In this document: one piece after another, positions 34,650 to 44,532 of the stretch
Numbering within the stretch: the first letter of the stretch is position 1
Layout: each line of letters opens with the position of its first letter
From: Elymus sibiricus
Taxonomy: Eukaryota; Streptophyta; Magnoliopsida; Poales; Poaceae
Assembly: GCA_039707655.1 (NCBI GenBank)
Contig: CM077666.1
Coordinates: 401,283,886 to 401,347,885, forward strand
Reading direction: 5' to 3'
DNA: 64,000 nucleotides
The notes under the pieces: generated by a model
What the model saw: the letters and a program-made list of their open reading frames with translations, nothing else
Database searches by the model: none
What the model was told of the DNA's origin: nothing
Translations under genes and position numbers: made by a program

Positions 34650-34667
34650 TGGCGCCGTTACCGGGGA
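34650..34667 (+). promoter_or_regulatory. Primer-binding site of element E
   Basis: TGGCGCCGTTACCGGGGA lies 10 bases after the LTR end. It matches, with one difference from memory, the primer-binding site common in Athila-type elements. Confidence 0.75.
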
Positions 34668-34764
34668 GGTGGGTGCTTGAAGGTATATCTTTAGATCTTG
34701 CAATTGAATCTTTTAGTTTCGTGTTTTATCACTAGTTTGGTTTATAAAAGAAAACTACAAAAAA

Positions 34765-35337
34765 ATGGAATTGAGGTTGCCTCATATTATTCGTCTTTAT
34801 AATGTTTTTCTTGAAAATGATGGAGCGGAAAATTGTGCTCAATTGATAGAAGAAGAATTCAATAAAATGTTTGGCATAAAATCCATGAATGATAAGCATG
34901 ATTGCAATGTTGCTAGTATAAATTCTTTGAATATCCATGATGCTAATGATATGCAAAGCCATAAGCTTGGGGATGCTATGTTTGATGAAGATGATATTTT
35001 TAGTCCCCCAAGTTTTTTTGAGAATATTTATTATGATGATTGCATGCCTCCTATTTATGATGATTATAATGATAAAAGTGGATTTGGTGAGGTCATGACT
35101 TTATTTAGTGATGAATCCACTATTTTGGAAGAGGTTCCAATCGATTATGATAACAAAGTTGCTATCTATGATGATTATTGTGATGGAATGTATGCTATAA
35201 AGAATAATGATAACTATGAAACTTGTCATCATGATTTTAATTTTCAATTGATAGTTATTTCATTGAATTTGCTCCCACTATTATTGATGAGAAGAAAATT
35301 GCTTATGTGGAGAGTAATAAAAATCCTATGCTTGTAG
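34765..35337 (+). CDS. Orphan acidic ORF inside element E
   Basis: A 190-residue frame starting MELRLPHIIRL is rich in Asp, Asn, Tyr and Glu, with DDCMPPIYDDYNDKSGFGE and EEVPIDYDNKVAIYDDY segments. From about 35255 a different frame looks like its continuation (it includes IDEKKIAYVES and SYIVEFIHDATKNYYERG), so the last about 30 residues of the listed frame are probably out of frame after an indel. It shows no gag or enzyme motif. It is the only coding-like stretch in the interior. Similar acidic ORFs are, from memory, common in grass annotations; function unknown. Confidence 0.5.
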   Translation: MELRLPHIIRLYNVFLENDGAENCAQLIEEEFNKMFGIKSMNDKHDCNVASINSLNIHDANDMQSHKLGDAMFDEDDIFSPPSFFENIYYDDCMPPIYDDYNDKSGFGEVMTLFSDESTILEEVPIDYDNKVAIYDDYCDGMYAIKNNDNYETCHHDFNFQLIVISLNLLPLLLMRRKLLMWRVIKILCL

Positions 35338-35399
35338 GTCATGAAAAGAATGCTTTATGTGATAGCTATATTGTTGAATTCATTCATGATGCTACTAAA

Positions 35400-37937
35400 A
35401 ATTATTATGAGAGAGGATCATGCTTGTAGGTGTTGTAATAATATCAAGTTTCCTCTCTATGTGTTGAAAGTTTTGAAGTCATGCTTGTTTTGCCTTCCTA
35501 TGCTAGTTGATTCTTGCTCACATAAATTATTTGCTCGCAAAATCCCTATGCATAGGAAGTGGGTTAGGCTTAAATTTGCTTGTCATATGTTTCATGATGC
35601 TCCCATTGTGTTTCAATTCTTCACTTTTTATGTGAGCATCATTAAAATCATCATGCCTAGCTAAAAGGCATTAAAGAAAAGCGTTTTTTGGGAGACAACC
35701 CAATATTTATACCTACTGTTTTGTGTGTCCACATGATTAAGCTACTGTAGTAATCATGTTTTATATGTTTTCTTTCAATAAAATGCCAAGTATAGGCTTT
35801 ACCATGCTCAATTTGCAAGTTTATGTGTTGCTGTTTGAAAATAGAAAGTTTTCTGCAATGTCCAGAATATTCCTGAATAGTCAGAACATGATAAAAATCT
35901 GAAATTTTTACACAGTAAGTATGCATGAGTTCTCTGTCACGTGGTAATTTTTCAGAATTTTTGGATTTAGGTAAGTATGAATTCTTATTCACCCTTTACA
36001 GACTATTCTGTTTTGGCAGATTGCTGCTATAGTGGCATTGTTTGCATATGTTGCTTGTTTAATGATTCTATTTGAGGATATGAGTATTAAATATGCAGAG
36101 AAATTTAGTATGCAATGTTAAATTATAATTTTAGTGATTTTGTACAGTAGAGAATGTTAAGGTTTTGAGTTGATTTATACTAACTTATCTCACGAGTTCT
36201 TGTTGAGTTTTGTGTGGATGAAGTTTTTAAAGATTTAGGAGAAGCCATGATATGAGAGGAATTAAGGAGACACAAGATCTCAAGCTTGGGGATGCCCAAG
36301 GCATCCCAAATTAATATTTCAAGAAGTCCCAAGCATCTAAGCTTGGGGATGCCCCGGTAGGCATCCCACCTTTCTTCATCAACAATTATCGGTCAGTTTT
36401 GGTTGAGCCTAAGTTTTTGCCTCTTCACATGATATGTGCTATTCTTGGAATGTCATTTTATTTTGCTTTTCTTTCTTTTTGAATAAAATAATAAGATCTG
36501 AAATTTTCAAATGAGAGAGAGTCCTCACATAGCTACCTATTTGCTTAACTACTCATTTGATCTTCACTTATATCTTTTTGGAGTAGTTTGTCATTTACTA
36601 TTGTGCTTCACTTATATCCTATGAGTAAATTGTTGAATGAATTGAATATCATAAATTTGAAATTATATGTGCTTCATATGCTTGTATCATGCCTAGTAGT
36701 AATTTCACATTTGGTTTAGAAAGTGAAATCTATTGAAGCTTGACAATCACAATATTGGTCATACAAGCAATTCATGAATGATTAGTATAAGGAAGAGAAC
36801 TTTCACATATAAATATATTATCTTGAACATCTTTTATGATTATGAATACCCATTAATTATTTTCAAACTTGAGCAAATTAGTTGAAGTTGGACAAGGAAG
36901 ACAACGTAATGAGTTATGTTTGGGTATATTTGCATAGAAATTATATTGTTATGGATCCTCCAACATGTGGTGCTTTCTTAGGATCTTTTGCTAGCCAAAA
37001 ATTCGTACTAAGTAGAGATACTACTTGTGCATCCAAAAACCATTAAACCCAGTTTCCTCCCATGAGTGTCCACCATATCTACCTATGGATTGAATAAGAT
37101 CCTTCAAGTAAGTTGTCATCGGTGCAAAAAGCAATAAAAATTGCTCCTAAAATATGTATGATCTTTTATTGCAAGGGAAAATAAGCGTTGTACGAACTTG
37201 TGATGGTAAAGAAATAAAAGCGACGGACTGCATAATAAAGGTTGCTATCACAAGGGGCAATATAACGTGACGTTCCTTTGCATTAAGGGTTTGTGCATCC
37301 AAAAATAAAAAGTGCATGACAACCTCTGCTTCCCTCTACGAAGGGCCTATCTTTTACTTTATGTATTTATTTTTATGCAAGAGTCAATAGTATCCCTTTT
37401 CATTTCAACCTCAATTATTCTTTAGTTGGCAAGCATCATATGGTGGGGAAAGATCCAGGCACATATGGCCAGTCAAATATATTTGATCATGAATTATTAT
37501 AGTTGACAATTATCTCTATGATAAATAAGTTGGGAGGCGAAACATTAAGCCCCTATCTTTCTATGTGTTCGATGGATGCCATTTGTTATAAAAATATGCT
37601 TTGAGTACTAGCAATCATAGAAGACTATATGATAATTGAGTATGTGGAGCTCTTACTTAGACTTTGTTGAAGATAAGTTGAATTGCAATTGTTTGGTGAC
37701 CAAGAACATAAGTTGTTAAGTTTCAAGAGAATGCATTGTTTGAACCATAACATGTGAATGGATTGCTACTATATCATGATGAGCTTTATGAGAAAGGGTT
37801 GCTGTTTTGATGCTAGGAAAAGTGATTGAAATCATCATTGATCAAACTTATGCACTATGCTAGCATTCACACTTCATAAATTATTTCTTTTATCATTTAC
37901 CTACTCAAGGACGAGCAGGAATTAAGCTTGGGGATGC
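35400..37937 (+). other. Non-coding interior of element E
   Basis: About 2.5 kb of AT-rich DNA without a supportable gene. It holds extra copies of the AAGCTTGGGGATGC motif at 36282 and 36339, each followed by a GGCATCCCA complement that makes a hairpin. The final copy (37924-37937) directly precedes the 3' LTR and acts as the polypurine-tract position. Confidence 0.6.
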
Positions 37938-39526
37938 TGATACGTCTCCAACGTATCTATAATTTATGAAGTATTCATGCCATGTTTATTATAGTTTTGT
38001 ATGATTTTGGTGCACTTTTATATGGATTTCATATGATTTTTATGGACTAACATATTGACCTAGTGCCCAGTGCCAGTTGTTGTTTTCTGCTTGTTTTGGG
38101 CTTTCTAGAAAATCCATATCAAATGAAGTCCAAATGCAGTGAAACTTTTTGACAATTTTTTCTGGAATGAAACTGACCCAGGAAGCTTCGGGGCAGCAGC
38201 AGAAGACCCCCCCCCTAGGCGCGCCCTGGTGCCTCGTGGGCCCCCTGTGTCCCTTCTTCGCGTGACTCCGCCGCCGCAAGCCTCTGTACCTCCATGATCT
38301 CATCTACAGCCCTTTTCCGGCACCCTGCCATAGGGGGGAATCATCACCGGAGGCCATCTTAATAATCCCGGCGGTCTCCATGCCGAGGAGGGAGTACTTC
38401 ACTCTCGGGGCTGAGGGTTTTTACCAGTAGCTATGTGTTTTATCTCTCTCTCTCGTGTTCTTGATTTGGCACGATTTTGATGTACCGCGAGCTTTGTTAA
38501 TATAGTTGGATCATATGGTGTTTTTCCCCTCTCTATCTTGTTGTGATGAATTGAGTTTTTACCTTTGAGGTTTCACTATTATCGGATTGAATATTTTTAT
38601 GGATTTGAGAACACTTGATGTATGTCTTGCATATGAATACCCGTGGTGACAATGGGGTATTATATTGATTCACTTGATATATGTTTTGGCACTCAACTCG
38701 CAGATTCCCGAGGTGACATTGGGGTAATCTATGCATAGGGGTTGATGCACGTTTTCGTCCTACTTTCTTCGGTTGAAATCTTGGGGCACTCTTTGAAGTT
38801 CTTTGTGTTGGATTGAATATTATGAATCTGAAGTTGTTTGATGCATATCGTATAATCAACTCATGGATACTTGTGGTGACATTGGAGTATCTAGGTGACG
38901 TTAGAGTTGGTTGATGCGTATCATATGGTGTTATTTTAGTGTGAACTCTAGGGCTGTTTGTGCCACTTATAGGAATAGCTCAATAGATTGATCGGAAAGA
39001 ATAACTTTGAGGTGGTTTCGAACCCTACAACAATTTCTATCTTTTGTTCTCCGCTAATAGGAACTTTGGAGTGATTCTTTGTCGCACGTTGAGGGATTGT
39101 TATATGATTCAACTATGTTAGCACTGTTGAGAGATTGCACTAGTGAAAGTATGAACCCTAGGCCTTGTTTCTAAGCATTGCAATACCATTTGTGCTCCGT
39201 TTTATCACTTGCAACCTTGCTGTTTTTTTTTATTTTCAGATTACAAAAACCTATATCTACTATCCATACTACACTTGTATCACCATCTCTTCGCCGAACT
39301 AGTGCACCTATACAATTTACCTTTATATTGGGTGTGTTGGGGACACAAGAGACTCTTTGTTATTTGATTGCAGGGTTGTTTGAGAGAGACCATCTTTATC
39401 CTACGCCTCCCACGGATTGATAAACCTTAGGTCATCCACTTGAGGGAAAATTGCTACTGTCCTACAAAACTCTGCACTTGGAGGCCCAACACGAGTCTAC
39501 AAGAATAAGTTGTGTAGTAGACATCA
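37938..39526 (+). repeat. 3' LTR of element E (TATA deleted)
   Basis: It starts TGATACGTCTCCAACGTATC and ends GTAGTAGACATCA, 1,589 bp, about 90 bp shorter than its partner. A missing segment of about 62 bp, equivalent to 33317-33378 in the 5' LTR, includes the TATA box. A smaller loss lies near 38208. Confidence 0.88.
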
Positions 39527-39854
39527 CACTCCCGTCGAGTTGAGCCTCCACCGCCCGGCGCTTCTTTAGGATCGCCAGGTTGAACCACTGGTCCGCCTGC
39601 ACCATGGGGGACCCGGACACCGGCACGAAGTCGACGTCCATCGTCTCCTTAGATGCGGGGGCCTTCTACGCCGCGACCTCCGCCATGAACATTGGATTGC
39701 CTTCCTCCTCGGAGCTCGGCTCCAAAGGACTCGGGGAATGACCCACCGCAAAGCGATCTTGGGAACGGAGGTCTGTGGTGCCTACCGCCGCCGCGATTTC
39801 TGCGCTACGCTCCGGCGTCAACATCTTGTAGTACATGATCTTGCTGCGCACCAT
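39527..39854 (-). pseudogene. Tandem-repeat protein gene, N-terminal part
   Basis: From the ATG at 39854 the minus-strand frame runs through a YYKMLTPERSAEIAA segment and an acidic EPSSEEEGNP stretch to a TAG at 39666-39668, again in a context fitting CAG. It then continues through DVDFVPVSGSPMVQADQWFN and LKKRRAVEAQLD to the edge of element E at 39527. The join to 32959 falls inside the 31-residue repeats. The leading strand beyond 39854 has no certain promoter; a GC-rich tract lies at 40430-40500. Confidence 0.58.
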
Positions 39855-40640
39855 GGCTATCCGGCAAACTAGGGGATGGCTGATGCGGGCTAGGGTATCG
39901 AAAGGTGGGAGAATGGGCTAGGAGGTGTGGTTTTGGGGCAGTGGTGACCGGCCGGCAAGTAGCTGGCGTAGGCCGAGCAGCGAAGGTTCTGGTGTGAATA
40001 GTGGTACCGGTAACAACCGGTCAATCGGTTTTGACTTTGCGGAGTTTGCGAAGACGGACGGCTGGAGTCTGGAGAGTTGTGGGGTGGGATGGGACCAGAG
40101 TTTCAGAGTTTGACGTCGCAGACGTCCGGACCTTCGCACCGGTCGGTCTATGGGATTTTTTTTTGAGATGCTGTGGGTGGGATTTGTATCATTGGATTGC
40201 TCGAAGCAGAAAAACCAAGTGTTACATACGTAATTGGAGTACTTGAAGTATAGAAGTTCATTCCCTCCCAAAAAAGAATTATGGAAGTTCAAAAGGAACT
40301 AACGGTGTACATCACACTTGTCGCGTTCGCGTTGCACCCCGACACGGTCGGTCCGGCACATCGCTCACCGAATGGAACGTGCTTCGTCTTGCGTTTTCGC
40401 TTGCTTGCGGGACCGCAGTTGAGAGGAAACCGACGGTAGGCAAACTTTCCCCCTCCATCTCCACCTCCCCCGCCCACGTTGGCTGAATTTAGAAGAGAGA
40501 GACGACTGATGTAAAAAAAACACTAGAACAGAGAGATGAGGAGGGAGAGATTGTAGCACGGATTCCAAGAAATTTGTTGAGAGTGTGAGGTGGGCCATGT
40601 GTTAATAAGCACTCCATACTCTAGTGCAGGTGCCTCTGTC

Positions 40641-40850
40641 CTAGTTTATTGGTCCCCTTCGTATTTTGTGTCAAATTTTGACCTTAGATTTAACTAAAAT
40701 AATATTAATGCATGTCACCGAAAATAATATCATTGGAAACTATGTTCAAATATGAATCGAACGATATATTTTTTTATGACATGCATTAAAAAAATTGAGT
40801 TGAAATTATGGTCAAAATTTGGAACAAAAAACAAAGGTAGTACTAGTACT
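40641..40850. mobile_element. Short inverted-repeat MITE, family not assigned
   Basis: The left arm (CTAGTTTATTGGTCCCCTTC, then CAAATTTTGACC and TTAATGCATGTCA) pairs with the complement of the right arm (CTAGTACTACCTTTG, CCAAATTTTGACC, TTAATGCATGTCA). The whole is about 210 bp and would fold into one long hairpin. A small AGTACT repeat at the right end blurs the boundary. Confidence 0.65.
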
Positions 40851-41252
40851 AGTACTCCTACTGCTATTGGACTGGCTAGACGTGGCGAAATCCTAGTAGC
40901 AAGCGCATGCGCGAGAACAAACATTCACGTGTTTGAATACAAATTGGAAACCAGTTTCTGTTTGAATACAAATTTATGTACGTGCTTATACATGGTATAT
41001 TGTAGTAAGTTGAAAAGCGAAATGAAGATTGAATGCCCTTTACATATGATTTGCAAATGCTATGATCACCGGTTCAAATATTTGAATCCACTTTAGGTTG
41101 AATTCTAATATTTCAAACTTTTTTATGTTGGATTCAAGTACCAAGTGTCTTCTTAGGCATAATGTGTCTCACACACCCAACATAGAGTGTTGTCACATTT
41201 TTTTTCTTTGACGCACGCTCTCTCTGTATTGCACACCCACTCGATCTCTCTT

Positions 41253-41267
41253 GGTTTCATCTCAGGG

Positions 41268-41309
<42 letters not shown>

Positions 41310-41312
41310 GCA
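41253..41312. repeat. (CT)n(CA)n microsatellite
   Basis: About nine CT repeats are followed by about twelve CA repeats. The open frames across it are artefacts. Confidence 0.9.
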
Positions 41313-42119
41313 TAGCACCTCTCTTCCTCTTTGTGCATGTCACACATGATCGACCTCTTGAGGTACCGGGATTGTATCTCGCTCATCAGGTCGCTCTTCG
41401 ACACACGCCTGGGTCACTCTACCATTCATTAATTGTAACCAAGCCTTTCATCTATCTTTTTTAAGCATACATTCATCTTTCTCTACACCCCTATGTACAT
41501 CGGTCGATCGATCGATCTCCGGACCCACCCTAGTCCTCTTTCGATCGATCTACAGCTAGATGGTACATGACCGACTAGCGTACACACAAACACCCCCCCT
41601 CTCCACCTCACACGATCATTTCTATCATAGACACACACCAAAACCTTGATTTGCACGACACACACTCGATCTCTCCACATCTATCGATCTCGTCAAGGTG
41701 TGTCGAGTCATCAACCGAAGGGGTTTGTCACTACTAAGATGGGGAGCGACACGTAGTGGACGGCTCACAAAACCGACCTAGGTAACTATTTTTCCAAGCA
41801 ACTTACATAGTATAGTTACTACAGCCAGAACATGGTAAGTTGGACACCTAAATGCGGGCACGGACCGGGCACACCTCAATTATTCCTTCAAACAGCAGGA
41901 TACCTCAATCAGCACACCTCAAATACATACAAAGACAGGCAACACACATTGTCCGGCTACTTAATCAAGCGTTACGCTTCACGAGTTGAAAAGGAAAGGG
42001 CGGTACACTAAGTATACTGGTACATATGCTAGTATGAATAACTATTGTACATGTGGGCTACTAGGCTGGATATAGGTGAGGTGCCAACTTCATACTATAT
42101 GCTTTCGGTCTTACGCTCT

Positions 42120-42330
42120 ACAAGCGTTACGGTTTACAAGTTCAAAATGAAAAGGTGGTGCACTGACAGCACCCCTGTCGTGTTCACGTTGCACCCCGAG
42201 ACGGTCGGTCCGGCATGCTTCTGACCCAAGGGAACGCGGGTCGTCTTGCTTTGTCACTGACATGTGGGATCGCATGTGAGCAAAGGGCATCTGCAACGTT
42301 GCCACGCCCGCAGCTGACTACCCTCGCCCA
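42120..42330 (+). promoter_or_regulatory. Promoter-like module upstream of small ORF
   Basis: A copy of the dispersed module (ACAAGTTCAAAATGAAAAGG, CGAGACGGTCGGTCCGGCA, GACATGTGGGATCGCATGTG) ends about 230 bp before the ATG at 42564. A TTAAA-type element (ctacttaaagg, about 42490) lies between them. Confidence 0.4.
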
Positions 42331-42563
42331 CAAAAAACCCTCGTCCCTCGCCCGCGTGCGCTCCCCCCCGGCGCCAGCTGCCCGCATTCATGCCGTCCGT
42401 CCACATGCCGCCATTAAGCAGGCTCGCCGCTCGAGGTACGAACTCCAGCGACTCATTGACGCACCCGGACGCTTGGCCTCACCGGTATGCGCTACTTAAA
42501 GGCGGCATCACCTAGCTAAACTCCACACCAGAGCACATCCTCCTCCCTGGCACCACATCCACC

Positions 42564-43064
42564 ATGACCATGGGCGGGAACGCTCTGTGGGAGAGCTTGT
42601 CTTCAGAGATGAAGCTCGAGGTCGCCGCCCTTGCTCAACCCGCCGCTCGCAACGCAATGCCGGCGTAGCCGGACGCGGACGCGGCCGCACAAGCGCCGGC
42701 CGCGCTGATGGCCGAGGACAAGAGCACCGCCAGCCGCGCGTTCTACGCGCCGCCGTCCAACGTTCGGGGCCGCATATGGCACATGAACAGCGATGGACCG
42801 TCCACGTCCATCATCGACCTCACGTCCACCGGCACCGCTGAGGTCGCGGACTCCTTCGAGGATGAGTAGGGCATGGGAGGCGGCAGGCATGGTGTCCCAA
42901 GTGGGTCGGTCCGTCTCCCGTGTTATACTCTTCCTCGCCGGAGACCGCACCTTTACTTCACGGGTCTTGAACCCCGCCGCCGTTCATGGAAACGACAGAT
43001 GGAGGACGTGGTCGCCGATGCGGAATACAAAGGAAAGTGGACGTACGCCATCGCCGTAGGATAG
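42564..43064 (+). pseudogene. Unrecognised small gene with two in-frame TAG codons
   Basis: From the ATG at 42564 a GC-rich frame of 166 codons begins MTMGGNALWESLSSEMKLEV, includes SGDGPST-like Ser/Thr stretches and IIDLTSTGTAEVADSFEDE, and ends KGKWTYAIAVG at 43064. TAG codons at 42666 and 42867 interrupt it; both are one C-to-T change from CAG and the frame stays open around them. A TTAAA element upstream and AATAAAA at about 43167 give it gene-like borders. I know no family for it. It may be a captured or decayed host gene. Confidence 0.45.
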
Positions 43065-43384
43065 GTTTAGGGTTGTGTTTCTTTTCTTTTTTGTCCTAAG
43101 AGTTTGAAATGTAATGAAAATCTGCCATGTTTGCATAAATCTCGTCCGGTTATATGAACTTTCACAATAAAAACAAATGTTGTATGAAAATATATTGAAT
43201 AATGATTCTAATCATATTTACTTTGTATTGTGGTTGCCATTGTTTTTTATGTATAAACTTGGTCAAAGTTTAGAAAGTTTGACCCGAGACAAAGCTAATA
43301 TGCAAAGTAAATAAATATAGAGGGTTTACATACACAATTTCTCTTAGGCCCTCCAAAAGTACGTCCACTACACATTCATGCATT

Positions 43385-43985
43385 TCACGTCTTTATCTCG
43401 CTCTGTCTGTCAAACCAACTAAGGCAAACTCCCAGCGTATCACGCGGGAAAAGACCCGCCCGTGCCGTTTTAGTCGGGATTTGTATCGATGGATCGCGCC
43501 AAGCACCAAAACCAAGTGTTACGCTCTACAAGTTCAAAAGGAAAAGGCGGTACACTTACAGCACACCTGTCGCGGTCGCATTGCACCCCTCACATGGTCT
43601 GTCCTGCACACCGCTCACCCAAAGGGAACGCGCTTCGGCTTGCCTCTTCACTGACACATGGGACCGCAATTGGAGAAATCGACCATTCGCCAAACTCCCC
43701 CGCCCACCGCGCGAAAATTCCCCCCAAATCCCAAATTCAACTCCCCTTCGGCCAACTAGCCAATAATATTCCCCAAACCCCCCTCACCCCGCCCCCCTCC
43801 ACTCCATTCGCTCCGCCAAACTAGCCCTCCCTGCCGCGCCGATACGTCGGCACCGTGGTTCTTCGAGGGGACGCACGGCGATCCTCTCGATCCCACAGTA
43901 TGCTCTCGTAAACTGCCGTCCTCCAGTCGCGCCGCCACCGCTGGCGACGTTCTTGTGGAGACGCACGGCGGTCAGCTTCTCCCAT
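43385..43985 (+). promoter_or_regulatory. Putative promoter and 5' untranslated exon of TNP2 gene
   Basis: The block 43385-43710 contains two promoter-like modules. After them comes a C-rich stretch typical of a plant 5' untranslated region and a possible splice donor, ATG|GTACGC, at about 43985. An acceptor, TCTGACAG, lies directly before the TNP2 ATG at 44533, so 43986-44532 would be a 5' untranslated intron. That intron carries about four loose repeats of TTTACACTCAATCTG and TTGCTGAGA. Confidence 0.45.
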
Positions 43986-44532
43986 GGTACGCGCATTCTA
44001 GACCGAGACCCGTGCATGTCGGAGTAGCGCTAGATGTTAGCTGATAGACGCTGTTAATCTCACTGCTTGCCGAAATAGTTTACACTCAATATGCTCTGCT
44101 TAAAAAGCTACCTTGCCCTCTTCTGCACTCAATCTGATTTGCTGAGATGGCATGCCACGCCTGATAAGTTGCTAAAATATCCTGCCATATTTTAGGACCA
44201 TGTATGTATTGTGAAGTAGATTGTCATGGTCTAGTAGCCAATCTGTTAGGTGAAATAGCTCAACACCGTTTTACACTCAATCTTTGTTGCTGAGACGGCC
44301 TTCGATGGTTGTGTGCTTGGCCTCATTGATTGCTGAAATAGCCTGCCATAATTTAGCACTCAATCTGTTTGCCGAATCAGCTTTACATATATTTTGTTAC
44401 TTAGATCTGCTTGTCCAAATATCTTGTCATAGCTTTAGACATCGACCTAGGTATTTTTTCTGGACTTTATAATGAAACATATATGTTTTTCATGTAATAT
44501 CTAGTAGAAGAACTAATTTGTATGTCTGACAG

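Larger units (their letters stand above)
32960..39526 (+). mobile_element. Element E: LTR retrotransposon without gag-pol (LARD-like, Athila-type signals)
   Basis: Two LTRs (32960-34639 and 37938-39526) with TG...CA ends flank a 3.3 kb interior. The target duplication is CGCTC (32955-32959) against CACTC (39527-39531), one transition apart. A primer-binding site TGGCGCCGTTACCGGGGA and a purine-rich AAGCTTGGGGATGC before the 3' LTR frame the interior. No gag, protease, RT or integrase is found, so the element depends on another for movement. The primer-binding site resembles that of Athila-type gypsy elements. It sits inside the 31-residue-repeat gene. Confidence 0.88.
39855..42110. other. Intergenic DNA with MITE, CA/CT tracts and module copies
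   Basis: No certain gene. Content: a promoter-like module at 40170-40500; a MITE at 40641-40850; a copy of the ATTTGCAAATGCTATGATCA/AATATTTGAATCCACTTTA module at 41040-41095; a CTCTCT/CACACA tract at 41265-41310; and GATCGATC repeats at 41500-41520. A minus-strand frame at 39918-40292 overlaps the module and is not supported as a gene. Confidence 0.45.

Noticed and set aside
39918..40292. 124-codon minus-strand frame as the upstream exon of the repeat-protein gene
   Set aside because: It overlaps the promoter-like module, has low-quality composition and no splice signal joining it to 39854.
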